DNA from: Kofleriaceae bacterium | Lineage (GTDB): Bacteria; Myxococcota_A; Polyangia; Haliangiales; Haliangiaceae | Assembly (NCBI GenBank): GCA_020633495.1 | Contig: JACKDR010000011.1 | Location: 186,001 to 250,000, forward strand | Direction of reading: 5' to 3' | DNA length: 64,000 nucleotides | Part shown: positions 18,101 through 29,276 of the stretch, piece after piece | Numbering within the stretch: the first letter of the stretch is position 1 | Layout of the letters: every line of letters starts with the position of its first letter | Notes under the pieces: model-generated | The model's input: only the letters and a program-made list of their open reading frames with translations | Told to the model about the DNA's origin: nothing | The model's database searches: none | Program-made: the position numbers and the translations under genes

Positions 18101-18949
18101 TCGACGCTGGACGCGGGCCGCGCGGTGTTCGACGTCGGCCGCGACACCGGCGACCTCGAGTACGCCGGCTACGCCGCCCACGTCTACACGTTCAACGCGC
18201 TGTACAGCGGCGCCCGCCCGCTGGGCCCGCTGCTCGACGAGGCCCTCGACCTCGGCGGCCGCATGCGCGCGATGGGCCAGCTCAACGCCAACCACGTCCA
18301 CGCGCCGTTCGAGCAGGTGCTGCGGGCCCTGCGCGGGCGCACCGCGGATCCGGCGCGCCTCGACGGCGACGGCTTCGACGAGGCCGCCGCGATCGCCGCC
18401 GCCACCGCGCTGGGCTCGCGCAGCGGCGCGATGGTCGTCCACACCGCGCGCGGCTACGTCCGGCTGTTCCTCGGCGACGCCGTCGACGCGCTGGCGTGCC
18501 TCGACCAGGCGCGCGCCTACTTCGACGCGGTGCCGTCGCTGTGGCACATCCCGATCGTCCACCTGCTCGGCGCCGCCGCGGCGGCCCTGGCGTGGGACCG
18601 GCTGCCCGCCGACCAGCGCGCCACCCAGCGCGCCGCGATCGCCGCGAGCCTCGACGCGCTCCGCGGCTACGCCCGCCACGGCGCCGTCAACTTCGCCCAC
18701 AAGGTCGCGCTGGTCGAGGGCGTCGCCGCCCTGGTCGACGGCGATCGCGCCGCCGCGCGCGCCCGCCTGGCCGACGCCGCCCGCGCCGCGACCGACGCCG
18801 GCTGGCACAACGACGCCGGCCTCGCCCACGAGCTGGCTGCGCGCGTCGACGACGCGCCGGCGGCAGCGCTGGCGCGCGCCCGCGACGCCTACGCCGCGTG
18901 GGGCGCGACCGCCAAGGTGCAGCAGCTCGACGCCGCGCGCGCCGGCTGA
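15169..18949 (+). pseudogene. Ser/Thr kinase-ATPase-TPR regulator split by two frameshifts
   Basis: One gene spread over three frames. Frame 1 (15169 to about 16135) encodes a kinase: glycine loop GAGGMGSVF, Lys in VAIKVL, catalytic loop HLDLKPSN (HRD changed to HLD), DLG in place of DFG, and GYMAPE. Frame 2 (about 16135-17660) continues with FVGRTGELARF, Walker A GPSGIGKT and Walker B VVCVDDLQW, a STAND-type AAA ATPase. Frame 3 (about 17690-18949) gives alpha-helical repeats to the stop. Full length would be about 1260 residues, parallel to the intact 56747-61147 gene. The first break is near GCGGCGCCCTGG and the second near 17650-17690. Protein-level continuity is excellent on both sides, so either recent mutations or GC-tract sequencing errors explain it. 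Confidence 0.8.
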
Positions 18950-18981
18950 GCGGCGCCGGCGCCGGGCGGCCGGGCTCGCGC

Positions 18982-20262
18982 TCAGCGCGGCGGCGCGGCG
19001 ACCAGGGCGTGCAGCACCAGCAGACACGGCCCGCAGCGCCCCTGCGACGGCGACAGGGTCAGGCGCATGACCTCGTCACCGCCGTCGCCGTCGGGGACCA
19101 GCAGCTGGCCGCGGATGGTCTCGCCGCGCATCGCGGCCAGGCGCAGGTCCTCGCGCAGCCCGGGATGGAGCTGGCCGAGCGCGGTGTCGCAGACGTTGAC
19201 CCCGGCGACCGGCTCGTCGCCGCCGAGGACGCGGCGGAAGGCGCGGTTGGCGACGCGGATCGTGCCGTCGACGTCGAGGCCGGCGCACGCGACCTCGAGC
19301 TGGTCGAAGGCGTCGGTCGCGGCCTCCTCGCGGCTGCAGGCGGTCAGGCCGGCACGCTGGGCCAGCGCGAGATCGCGCGCGCCGGTGGCGTGCAGGTAGG
19401 CGCCGAGCTCGTCGGCGAGCGCGCCGGCGCTGGGGTGGCGCCGCGCCGGATCCTTGGCGAGGCAGCGGTCGACGATCGCGACGAGGGCGTCGTCGAGCAC
19501 CTCGCCGCGACGCGCGCCGACCGGCTCGGGCGTCTCGTGGAGGTGGGCCTCGAGGACGGCGTCGAGCGCGCGCCCGGCGAACGGCGTCGACCCGGTCAGC
19601 ATCTCGTAGAGCAGGACGCCGAGCGCGTAGAGGTCGTTGGCGGCGCGCGGCGGTTCGCCGACGAGGCGCTCCGGCGCCACGTAGGCGGGGGTGGCGTCGA
19701 TCTCGACGTCGCGCCCCCGCCGCGTGCTCGACAGCCGCGCGGTGCCGAAGTCGAGCAGGACGACGTGCCAGTCGGCGTCGCCGTCGGCGCGACACAGGAC
19801 GTTGTCGGCCTTGAGATCGCCGTGGACGACGCCGTGCTGGTGGCTGTGATCGAGCGCCTGCGCGAGCTGCCGCGCGACGTGACAGGCGACGTCGACCGGC
19901 AGGCGCCCGTCGCGCTCGATGCGCGCACTCAGCGGCTCGCCGACCAGCAGCTCCATCGCGATGAACAGGCCCCAGTCGGGATCGTCGCCGAAGTCGACGA
20001 CCGAGACGATGTTGGGGTGCGACAGCTTGCTGGCCAGCTGCGCCTCGGTCACGAACAGCGCGTGGGCGCGGGCGTCGGCGACCATCTCCGGCTGCATCAG
20101 CTTGAGCGCGAACTCCTTGCCGAGGCGCAGGTGCCGCACGTGCAGCACCTGCCCCATCGCGCCGGCGCCGACGCGCTCGAGGATCTCGTAGCGGCCGGCG
20201 ACGACCCGCGACCGATCGATCGCGGTCGCCGGCTCCGTCACGTCGTGGCGACCTTCCGTCAT
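18982..20262 (-). CDS. Ser/Thr protein kinase with C-terminal PAS domain
   Basis: 426 residues. Kinase domain at about 20-290: YEILERVGAGAMGQVL, Lys in FALKLMQ, catalytic loop HGDLKADN (HRD changed to HGD), DFGTAR, YVAPERL. The C-terminal 120 residues (EVACAGLDVDGTIRVANRAFRRVLGG ... LREDLRLAAMRGE) match a PAS sensor domain, so this is a cytoplasmic sensor kinase with the input domain after the kinase. There is no transmembrane segment. The ATG at 20262 is chosen because homology starts soon after and TACCGT lies 6 nt upstream; longer upstream frames are low-complexity. It is divergent from another kinase gene, with 247 nt between starts. Confidence 0.88.
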   Translation of the reverse strand: MTEGRHDVTEPATAIDRSRVVAGRYEILERVGAGAMGQVLHVRHLRLGKEFALKLMQPEMVADARAHALFVTEAQLASKLSHPNIVSVVDFGDDPDWGLFIAMELLVGEPLSARIERDGRLPVDVACHVARQLAQALDHSHQHGVVHGDLKADNVLCRADGDADWHVVLLDFGTARLSSTRRGRDVEIDATPAYVAPERLVGEPPRAANDLYALGVLLYEMLTGSTPFAGRALDAVLEAHLHETPEPVGARRGEVLDDALVAIVDRCLAKDPARRHPSAGALADELGAYLHATGARDLALAQRAGLTACSREEAATDAFDQLEVACAGLDVDGTIRVANRAFRRVLGGDEPVAGVNVCDTALGQLHPGLREDLRLAAMRGETIRGQLLVPDGDGGDEVMRLTLSPSQGRCGPCLLVLHALVAAPPR

Positions 20263-20268
20263 GCGACC

Positions 20269-20274
20269 ACGGTA
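20269..20274 (-). promoter_or_regulatory. -10-like TACCGT
   Basis: TACCGT on the minus strand ends 6 nt before the ATG at 20262. Confidence 0.4.
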
Positions 20275-20496
20275 GGCCAGATGCGTGCCACGTCGGGGGT
20301 CGGACGACGTGGGTGGATGCAATCCGCGGGCGGCGCCGGCACTTCGCCGCGACGGGCGCGCCTGGCAAGCCGCTCGCATGGCCCCGGCCACGACACCTAC
20401 ATGAGCAGCCCCGGTGGCGGGTGCGCGCGGCGGACGCACGCGGGTGCGCGCGGCGCGCGCCCCGGAGATCGCGCCGACCGGCGGCGCACGGTGGGG

Positions 20497-20502
20497 TACC
20501 CT
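20497..20502 (+). promoter_or_regulatory. -10-like TACCCT
   Basis: TACCCT ends 7 nt before the ATG at 20510. The 247-nt space between the divergent kinase starts holds both promoters; I see no other feature in it. Confidence 0.45.
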
Positions 20503-20509
20503 CGTCGCC

Positions 20510-22414
<1,905 letters not shown>

Positions 22415-22439
22415 CGGCGCCCGCGCCCGGGCGCCACGA

Positions 22440-23351
22440 TCACCGCGGCGCGGCGTCCCGGCTCAGCGCGTCCGCCCGATCGCGCAGCGCCTCGAGGCGC
22501 GCCCGCAGCCGCGGCTCGAGCGCCGACAGCGAGGCCGACGCCTCGAAGCGTCGTCCCGGGGTCGCCAGCCGCAGGCTGACGGCGTCGTCGCCGGTCGCGC
22601 CGGGAGGCAGCCCGGCGGCGGCGACCGCGCGCGCCTCGGCGTACAACGCGTCGAGCTGCGCCGGCGTCGGGGTCAGCCGCGGCGCGCTGGTGTCGTCGCC
22701 GCGCCGCCGCCACACCAGGCCCTCGCTGCCGGTGATCGACACGACCTCGGTGTCGCCGGGGCCGGGGCCGGCGAAGCCGATCTCGATGGCGGCGGCGGCG
22801 GGCCGGCGCTCGGGGAACGTCGCCGGCGCCGCGGTCGCGATCGCGACGATCGTCTTCAGCTGCTGGAGCAGCCGGTAGTCCTCGACCACCGGCTCGACCT
22901 GATCGGAGTCGATCCAGATGCGCGCCGACGCGGCCGCGACCTCGACGTGCAAGAAGTCGCGATCGGAGTGCCGCGCCGGTGGCAGCCGGCCGTTCGCCGG
23001 CGGCACCGCTCGCGCGGCGGCGTAGATCGCGTCGAGGTCGGCGGCGGTGATCGTGAAGGGCACCGGCGCCTCGCTCACCAGGGCCCAGGTCTCGAGCAGG
23101 TCGCCGGCGATCCGGACGCGGAACGGCCGCTCCATGCCCGAGCCCGCGCCGTACTGCAGGCTGAGGGTGAAGTCGGCGGGGCGGTCGGCCGGCAGCGCCG
23201 GCGGGGACGCGGCGTCTCGGCCCTCCCCGGCCCGCTCGCGGTCGTGGTCACCGCGCGGCGCGGGCGGATCGGCGCCCCGACACGCGACGACCAGCAGCGC
23301 CAGCAGCGCCAGCGGCGCCGCGAGCATGATCCGGAGCCGGCGCGCGTCCAT
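22440..23351 (-). CDS. putative lipoprotein
   Basis: 303 residues with an N-terminal signal (MLAAPLALLALLVVAC), lipobox Cys after VVA, and a charged/proline linker. The mature part contains two similar halves, each reading like FTLSLQYGAGSG...FTITAADLDAIYAAARAV and IEIGFAGPGPGDTEVVSITGSEG...LTPTPAQLDALYAEARAV, suggesting an internal duplication of a small alpha/beta domain. The function is unknown; it is probably periplasmic and membrane-anchored. GAAGGG lies 3 nt before the ATG at 23351. The 134-nt gap upstream has no recognisable gene. Confidence 0.75.
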   Translation of the reverse strand: MDARRLRIMLAAPLALLALLVVACRGADPPAPRGDHDRERAGEGRDAASPPALPADRPADFTLSLQYGAGSGMERPFRVRIAGDLLETWALVSEAPVPFTITAADLDAIYAAARAVPPANGRLPPARHSDRDFLHVEVAAASARIWIDSDQVEPVVEDYRLLQQLKTIVAIATAAPATFPERRPAAAAIEIGFAGPGPGDTEVVSITGSEGLVWRRRGDDTSAPRLTPTPAQLDALYAEARAVAAAGLPPGATGDDAVSLRLATPGRRFEASASLSALEPRLRARLEALRDRADALSRDAAPR

Positions 23352-23485
23352 CCCTTCGTCTACGCCGCCGGCGCGCGGCGGATCTGGACGCGCCCGACCC
23401 TGCCGCACGTTGCCGACTCCGCCTCGACGCCGCCATCGCGGGCGCGCGCCGCGTCGGGCCGCGTCGGGCCGCGCCGGCGCCGCGG

Positions 23486-24184
23486 TCAGGGCCACTTCCG
23501 CCGCAGCGTCGCGTCGTCGTAGGTGAACGTCCACGAGCCGCCGGTCACGGCGTCGCGGATGACGTACGTGCCGGTGAACAGCTGGCGGCAGCCGGCGTTG
23601 GTCTCGCAATACGAGGGCGGCGTGAACTGCAGCGCCACCAGGGCGCCCGAGCGATGGGCCCAGTCCGCGGTGTAGGTGCCGCCCCACGGCGGGCTGAACG
23701 TCCACCGCGCCGGCACGTAGAGGTCCGCCGGGCACGCGGCGTCCTCGGTCTCGAGATCGGTGCCGGTGGTGGTGTGGCTGCGACGGCGGGTCGACGCCAG
23801 GGCACCGACCAGCGCGTAGACGAGCTCGCCGGCGCCGACCGTGAGCAGCAGGGCCCCCAGCGGTCGCTTCTCGTCGTCGATCATGACGATGCCGCCGCTG
23901 GCGGCGGTGATCAGGCCCAGGCCCGCCCACAGCCCGGCCTTGGTGCTGGAACGAAACCGCTCCTGGTGCACCGTCGCGGTCGAGACGCCCCAGGTCTGGC
24001 TGCACCGCGGCCGCAGGCCGACCTCGAAGCCGGCGTCGGAGATCCCGCCGTACTCGAGCTCGAACTGCTCCTGGATCGCCGGCTCGCCGACCCGCTGCCG
24101 CGCGGTCGACGAGCTGGTCTCGTACCAGTACCCGGAGCAGGCCGCGGATACGACGCACCACAGGGCGACCAGGACGCGGAGCAT
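23486..24184 (-). CDS. putative lipoprotein with two hydrophobic helices
   Basis: 232 residues. A signal sequence ends in VSAAC (lipobox Cys at residue 16). A central hydrophobic pair (AGLWAGLGLITAASGGIVMI, LGALLLTVGAGELVYALVGAL) could form a membrane hairpin. The C-terminus is Trp/Tyr-rich (WTFSPPWGGTYTADW ... GSWTFTYDDATLRRKW) with paired cysteines, suggesting an extracytoplasmic beta-rich domain. No family is recognised. The ATG at 24184 is supported by TACGAT ending 6 nt upstream. Confidence 0.75.
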   Translation of the reverse strand: MLRVLVALWCVVSAACSGYWYETSSSTARQRVGEPAIQEQFELEYGGISDAGFEVGLRPRCSQTWGVSTATVHQERFRSSTKAGLWAGLGLITAASGGIVMIDDEKRPLGALLLTVGAGELVYALVGALASTRRRSHTTTGTDLETEDAACPADLYVPARWTFSPPWGGTYTADWAHRSGALVALQFTPPSYCETNAGCRQLFTGTYVIRDAVTGGSWTFTYDDATLRRKWP

Positions 24185-24190
24185 GCGACC

Positions 24191-24196
24191 ATCGTA
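24191..24196 (-). promoter_or_regulatory. -10-like TACGAT
   Basis: TACGAT on the minus strand ends 6 nt before the ATG at 24184. Confidence 0.45.
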
Positions 24197-24244
24197 CCGC
24201 GACGGCGCGCCCGCACCGGCGACGACGCCGCCGATTCTTCGAGC

Positions 24245-25834
24245 TCACACGGTCGGACGGCGCCGGGCCGCGGTCTGGAGCTGGCCGTGGTTGGCGACCG
24301 TGACGTCGACGCCGGCGACGTGGACGACCATGCCGGCGAGCTCGGGCACGCCGCGCGCGTAGCTGACCACGACGGCGCCCAGCAGCGCGTCGTCGCCGGG
24401 CGCGTCGAGCCGCAGCAGGACCGCGCCGCCGCCGGCGAACGTCACCTCGGCGTCGCCGGCCCGCGGCCCCAGCCCGTCCGCGACCTCGGCGACGTCGCCG
24501 TGCGGGTACGCGAGCAGCGTGACCCGCTCGCCGACCGCGAGGACGACGACCTCGTCGGCCCACAGCGTCTCGGTGTGGACGCGGCCGCGGCGCCAGGCCG
24601 GGGGCGCCGGGTCCCGGGCCGGGCCCAGCGCCGCGGTCGTGATCGCCGCCAGCGGGGTCGAGGTCTCCTCGAACTCGTCGTCGGGCGCGACCTGGTACGC
24701 GATCGGCTCGATCGCGGCGAGGTGGTGGCCGCGCACGGTCGCCACGGGCGTCGCCGCCGCGGCGGTCGTCGGCCTCGGCAGCAGGATCCGCAGGTCGCCG
24801 TGCTTGGCGGCGCGGGCGCCGTCGCCGAACGTCACGATCGAGGTGGGGACCAGCACCTGGACGCCGGTGGCGACGACGTGGACGGCGCCGTCCGCCGCCG
24901 GGCGCAGGATCGGCACGACCGCGCCGTCGACGCCGACGCACGGCAGCTCGGCGCCGCGATCGCAGCCCTCGATGGTCAGGGGGCCGACGCCGGCCAGCTG
25001 CTGCTTGAGGCGCGCGCGCGCCCAGGTCGGGATGCGGCGGTCGCACAGCGCCAGCTCGCGGAGCCGGGGCATCGACGCCAGCGGCTCGAGGTCGCGCTCG
25101 TCGAGCGGGGCGTGGCGCAGCGCCAGCCGGGTCAGCGCCGTCAGCGCCGTCAGCGCCGTCAGGCCGGCGCCGCCGACGTGGTTCGTCGACAGGTCGAGCG
25201 CGTGCAGCGCCGCGAACCGGCCGAGCCCCGCGACGTCGTCGCCGGTGACCCGGGTCGCCGCCAGATCGAGGAAGCGCAACGTCGGCGCCAGGCCGGCGAG
25301 CCCGCGGCCGGTGACCCGGGTACCGCGCAGCGACAGCCGGTCGAGCCGGCAGCGCCGGAGCGCGGCCAGCTGCGCGTCGTCGATCGCCGCCGACGACGCC
25401 GCCAGCACCTGCAGCGCGGCGTGCCCGGCCAGGCCCTCGAGGCCGTCGAGCGGCGCGTCGGTGGCGTCGAGGTGGCGCAGCGTCCGCGGCAGCGTGGCGA
25501 GGCCGGCGCCGCGCACCGCGGTCCCGGCCAGTGACAGCTCGGCGAGCTGATCGTGGTCGGCGAGCACGGCGATCCCGGCGTCCGTGATCGGGTTGCCCGA
25601 GAGGTCGAGCCGACGCAGCCGCGGCAGCAGGCGCAGGCGCCGCAGGTCGTCGTCGCCGAGGCCGCACCGGCTCATCCGCAGCGACGCGACGTCGGCGCCG
25701 AGCGCGCACAGCCGGACCCAGGCGCGATCGTCCAGGGTGGCGCCGGACAGATCGACGTCGATCTCGTCGCGGGCGAGGCCGACGTCGTCGCCGTGAAGGA
25801 CGTGGGCCCGCCACGTCGGTCGCACTCCCTGCAT
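24245..25834 (-). CDS. leucine-rich repeat protein
   Basis: 529 residues. From about residue 45 to 270 there are about nine leucine-rich repeats of 21-24 residues (LPRLRRLDLSGNPITDAGIAVLADH, QLAELSLAGTAVRGAGLATL, LRFLDLAATRVTGDDVAGLG), of the ribonuclease-inhibitor or cysteine-containing type common in Planctomycetes and Myxococcota. A 9-nt DNA repeat gives TALTALTAL within one repeat. The C-terminal 250 residues form a beta-rich domain without a family name (VGERVTLLAYPHGDVAEVADG, GMVVHVAGVDVTVANHGQLQ). No signal peptide is seen, so it is probably a cytoplasmic protein-binding scaffold. TACAAT lies 5 nt before the ATG at 25834. Confidence 0.85.
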   Translation of the reverse strand: MQGVRPTWRAHVLHGDDVGLARDEIDVDLSGATLDDRAWVRLCALGADVASLRMSRCGLGDDDLRRLRLLPRLRRLDLSGNPITDAGIAVLADHDQLAELSLAGTAVRGAGLATLPRTLRHLDATDAPLDGLEGLAGHAALQVLAASSAAIDDAQLAALRRCRLDRLSLRGTRVTGRGLAGLAPTLRFLDLAATRVTGDDVAGLGRFAALHALDLSTNHVGGAGLTALTALTALTRLALRHAPLDERDLEPLASMPRLRELALCDRRIPTWARARLKQQLAGVGPLTIEGCDRGAELPCVGVDGAVVPILRPAADGAVHVVATGVQVLVPTSIVTFGDGARAAKHGDLRILLPRPTTAAAATPVATVRGHHLAAIEPIAYQVAPDDEFEETSTPLAAITTAALGPARDPAPPAWRRGRVHTETLWADEVVVLAVGERVTLLAYPHGDVAEVADGLGPRAGDAEVTFAGGGAVLLRLDAPGDDALLGAVVVSYARGVPELAGMVVHVAGVDVTVANHGQLQTAARRRPTV

Positions 25835-25839
25835 GCCCC

Positions 25840-25845
25840 ATTGTA
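25840..25845 (-). promoter_or_regulatory. -10-like TACAAT
   Basis: TACAAT on the minus strand, one of the best -10 matches in the window, ends 5 nt before the ATG at 25834. Confidence 0.5.
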
Positions 25846-25949
25846 GGTCGACGGCGCCGCCCGATGAGCCGCGTCCAGGGCCCGACCGGCGTTGCCGGGC
25901 TGGCCCTCGCGTGCCACCATGCGCCCCCAAATCGTGGAGATCTGCTGAC

Positions 25950-27326
25950 ATGAAGAAGCGCGTCGCGATCGTCGGAGCCGGCCTGTGCGGCTCTCTGCTG
26001 GCCACGCTCCTGCGCGACGACTTCCAGGTCACGGTCGTCGAGCAGAGCCGCAAGAAGCGCCCGCTGTTCGACGACGTCGACTGCGACACCGGCGAGCTCA
26101 ACACGTCGATCAACCGCGCCCAGGGCCTCGGCGGCACGACCAACTACTGGCACAACGCGCTGATCGAGCTCGACGACCACGACCTCGACAAGGCCGGCAT
26201 CGAGCCGCGCGGCTTCGCGCCGTACTACCAGCAGGCCTGGAAGTTCTTCCTGTCCGAGCGCGAGCTCGCCGACTGCAACCGCGCCTGGGACGCCAACCGC
26301 GCCGCGATCGAGCACGGCACCTCGACGGTCGCCCACATGGTGCTGCCGCAGGCCCGCCACAACGTGTGGAACCTCGCCAACAAGCGCCACCCGGGCGCCG
26401 ACATCGACGTCGTCTACGGCCACGTCGACCGCATCGTCCCCGCCGCCGACGGCGCCGGCGGCCACGTCGAGGTCCGCGGTCGCGACGGCGTCACCCGCGT
26501 CGAGGCCGACTACTTCCTGATCTGCGGCGGCGGCCTGGGCACGCCGGTGGTGCTGGCGCGGTCGCTCGGCCAGGACGACGCGTTCTGCGCCGGCTACCAC
26601 GACCACCCGATGGCGTACGTCGCCAAGGTCAAGATCCGCCCCGACAGCAAGCTCAAGCAGGTGTCGTGCACCGCGACGATGTCGGCGGAGGTCCGCGCCG
26701 GCATCATCTACGACACCGCGGATCTCAAGACCGTCGTCTACCTGCGGCCGGCGATCGACATGCGCCTGGGCTCGATCAGCGGCCCGGCGCGCTACATCCT
26801 GTCCGATCTCCGCAACGACCCGTTCTCGCCCAAGAAGATCCTGCAGCTGCTCGGCAACCTCGAGGCGGTCCGCGAGGCGATCCTCTTCAAGACCCGCGCC
26901 GGGTTCCGCGGCGACTACTACTCGGTGCTGATCCTCGGCGAGCAGACCCCGCTGCCGACCCGCGGCGTCCAGCTCCGCAAGGGCAAGCGGCCGACCCTCA
27001 ACTGGCACGTCACGCCCGAGGAGCTGGCGTCGTACGAGCAGAGCGTCGACAAGTTCTTCGCCGAGTTCGCCGACGACATCCTCGAGCGCAAGGTCCTGCC
27101 GACGCCGAGCTGGGACTTCCGCAACGCCGCCCACCACTCGGGCACCGCCCACCAGTTCGTCGCCAGGCCGGGCGACACCAGCCTCGACTTCTTCGCGGTC
27201 AAGGACCTGCCCGGCGCCTACGTCTGCGACGGCTCGATCCTGCGCGCCGCGGGCATCGCCAACAGCGGCCTGACCCTGGTCGCGCTCGGCTACCGGCTCG
27301 CCGAGCTGATGCGCGCGATGGCCTGA
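25950..27326 (+). CDS. FAD-dependent GMC-type oxidoreductase
   Basis: 458 residues. The N-terminal Rossmann FAD motif is VAIVGAGLCGSLLATLL. GGTTNYWHNALIEL matches the GMC flavin-contact loop. YFLICGGGLGTPVVLARS corresponds to the family's central Ala/Gly-rich strand and helix. The C-terminus carries the active-site histidine region AAHHSGTAHQ and the closing YVCDGSILRAAGIANSGLTLVALGYRLAELM. GMC enzymes oxidise alcohols, sugars or sterols. The protein is shorter than typical glucose or choline oxidases and resembles bacterial dehydrogenases of unknown substrate. GTGGAG lies upstream of the ATG. RecQ follows after 3 nt, probably in the same transcript. Confidence 0.85.
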   Translation: MKKRVAIVGAGLCGSLLATLLRDDFQVTVVEQSRKKRPLFDDVDCDTGELNTSINRAQGLGGTTNYWHNALIELDDHDLDKAGIEPRGFAPYYQQAWKFFLSERELADCNRAWDANRAAIEHGTSTVAHMVLPQARHNVWNLANKRHPGADIDVVYGHVDRIVPAADGAGGHVEVRGRDGVTRVEADYFLICGGGLGTPVVLARSLGQDDAFCAGYHDHPMAYVAKVKIRPDSKLKQVSCTATMSAEVRAGIIYDTADLKTVVYLRPAIDMRLGSISGPARYILSDLRNDPFSPKKILQLLGNLEAVREAILFKTRAGFRGDYYSVLILGEQTPLPTRGVQLRKGKRPTLNWHVTPEELASYEQSVDKFFAEFADDILERKVLPTPSWDFRNAAHHSGTAHQFVARPGDTSLDFFAVKDLPGAYVCDGSILRAAGIANSGLTLVALGYRLAELMRAMA

Positions 27327-27329
27327 ACG

Positions 27330-29249
27330 GTGCCGTCGCCGTCCCCATCCCCGCTCGAGGTCCTGCGGGATCGCTTCGGCTTCACCGCGCTGCGGCCCGG
27401 CCAGCAGGCGGTGATCGACGCGCTGCTCGGGCCGGGCGCGGCGCTCGCGGTGTTTCCCACCGGCGCCGGCAAGTCGCTGTGCTACCAGCTGCCGGCGCTG
27501 ATGCTCGACGGCGTCACGCTGGTGGTGTCGCCGCTGATCGCGCTGATGAAGGATCAGATCGACTTCCTGCGCGACCGCGGCATCGCGGCGGCGCGGCTCG
27601 ACTCGTCGCTGACCGCCGCCGAGGTCCGCGCCGTGTCCGACGACCTGCGCCGCGGCGCCCTCGACCTGCTCTACGTCGCGCCCGAGCGGTTCAACAACGA
27701 GCGCTTCCTCGAGACCCTGCGCGCGACCCGGATCGCGCTGTTCGCGGTCGACGAGGCCCACTGCATCTCCGAGTGGGGCCACAACTTCCGCCCCGACTAC
27801 CTCAAGCTCGCCGGCCTGCGCGCCCGCATCGGCGCGCCCCGGGTCCTGGCCCTGACCGCGACCGCGACCCCGGCGGTGGTGGCCGACATCTGTCGCGCCT
27901 TCGACATCCCCGCCGCGGCCGCGATCGTCACCGGGTTCTACCGCCCCAACCTGCGCCTGGTGACCACGCCGGTGGCCGCCGACGACCGCGACGCGCGGCT
28001 GCGCGAGCGCCTGGCGACGCCGGCCGGGCCGACGATCGTCTACGTCACGCTGCAGCGCACCGCCGAGCGCGTCGCCGCGGACCTGGCCCGCGCCGGCCAC
28101 GACGCCCACGCCTACCACGCCGGCATGGAGCCGGCAGAGCGGGCGCGGGTCCAGGACGCCTGGATGGCGTCGAGCCGCGGCATCGTGGTCGCGACGATCG
28201 CGTTCGGCATGGGCATCGACAAGGCCGACGTCCGCACCGTCATCCACTACAACCTGCCCAAGAGCCTGGAGAGCTACAGCCAGGAGATCGGGCGCGCCGG
28301 CCGCGACGGCGCGCCGTCGACCGTCGAGCTGTTCGCCTGCCCCGACGACGTCGCCGGGCTGCAGAGCTTCGCGTACGGCGACACCCCGACCCGCGCCAGC
28401 CTGCGCGGCCTGCTCGACGAGCTGTTCGGCCTGGGGCCGGCGTTCGACGTCAGCTACCCGGACCTGTCGACGCGCCACGATCTGCGCGTCCTGGTCCTGC
28501 GCACCGCGCTGACCTACCTCGAGCTCGACGGCGTCCTCGCCCAGGGCACCCCGTTCTACGCGGCGTACAAGCTGCGCCCGATCGTGCCGTTCGACGACCT
28601 CGCGGCGCGCTTCGACGGCGAGCGCCGCGGCTTCGTCGAGCGGCTGCTCGGCCAGGCCAAGAAGGGCCGCCTGCTCTACGCGATCGACCCCGCCGCCGCC
28701 GCCGCCGCGATCGGCGAGCCGCGCGACCGCGTCCTGGCCGCGCTGACCTACTTCGAGGAGCAGGGCCTGGTCACGCTGGAGCCCAGCGACGTCCGCCAGC
28801 CGTACCGCCGCCTGCGCGATCACGACGACGTCGACGCGCTCGCCGACGACCTGGTCGCGCGCTTCGAGCGCCGCGAGCGCAGCGAGGTCGCGCGCCTCGA
28901 CGACGTCCTCGCGCTGGCGACCCACGCCGGCTGCCAGACCAACGCGCTGGTCGGCCACTTCGGCGAGCGCCGCGATCAGCCGTGCGGGCATTGCAGCTAC
29001 TGCGCCACCGGCGTCGCCGCGGTGCTGCCGCCGGCGGCGCCGACGCCGGCGCTCCCCGCGCTGGTCCCCGACGGGCTCGCCGCGCTGCGCGCCCAGCACC
29101 CGGGCGCGCTCGGCGATCCGCGCCAGGCGGCGCGCTTCCTGTGCGGGCTGTCGAGCCCCGCGGTCGGCCGCGCCCGCCTCGGCCGCCACCCCTGGTTCGG
29201 CCTGCTCGCCGGCCATCCCTTCGCCGACGTCCTGGCGTTCCTGGCCTGA
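27330..29249 (+). CDS. recQ: RecQ-family ATP-dependent DNA helicase
   Basis: 639 residues from GTG 27330, 3 nt after the preceding stop. Helicase motifs occur in order: Q-like FTALRPGQQAVID, Walker A TGAGKSLCYQLP, SPLIALMKDQ, Walker B DEAHCISEWGHNFRPDY (the RecQ-specific aromatic loop), TATATP, IVYVTLQRTAERVA, FGMGIDKADVRTVIHYNLPKSLESYSQEIGRAGRDG. The C-terminal part has RecQ zinc cysteines (CQTNALVGHFGERRDQPCGHC-x2-C). No HRDC domain is evident, so it is the shorter RecQ form. It unwinds DNA during repair and recombination. It is adjacent to the GMC oxidoreductase, with no obvious functional link. Confidence 0.95.
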   Translation: MPSPSPSPLEVLRDRFGFTALRPGQQAVIDALLGPGAALAVFPTGAGKSLCYQLPALMLDGVTLVVSPLIALMKDQIDFLRDRGIAAARLDSSLTAAEVRAVSDDLRRGALDLLYVAPERFNNERFLETLRATRIALFAVDEAHCISEWGHNFRPDYLKLAGLRARIGAPRVLALTATATPAVVADICRAFDIPAAAAIVTGFYRPNLRLVTTPVAADDRDARLRERLATPAGPTIVYVTLQRTAERVAADLARAGHDAHAYHAGMEPAERARVQDAWMASSRGIVVATIAFGMGIDKADVRTVIHYNLPKSLESYSQEIGRAGRDGAPSTVELFACPDDVAGLQSFAYGDTPTRASLRGLLDELFGLGPAFDVSYPDLSTRHDLRVLVLRTALTYLELDGVLAQGTPFYAAYKLRPIVPFDDLAARFDGERRGFVERLLGQAKKGRLLYAIDPAAAAAAIGEPRDRVLAALTYFEEQGLVTLEPSDVRQPYRRLRDHDDVDALADDLVARFERRERSEVARLDDVLALATHAGCQTNALVGHFGERRDQPCGHCSYCATGVAAVLPPAAPTPALPALVPDGLAALRAQHPGALGDPRQAARFLCGLSSPAVGRARLGRHPWFGLLAGHPFADVLAFLA

Positions 29250-29276
29250 GCGGCGCGTCGGCGCCGCCGGCGCGGC

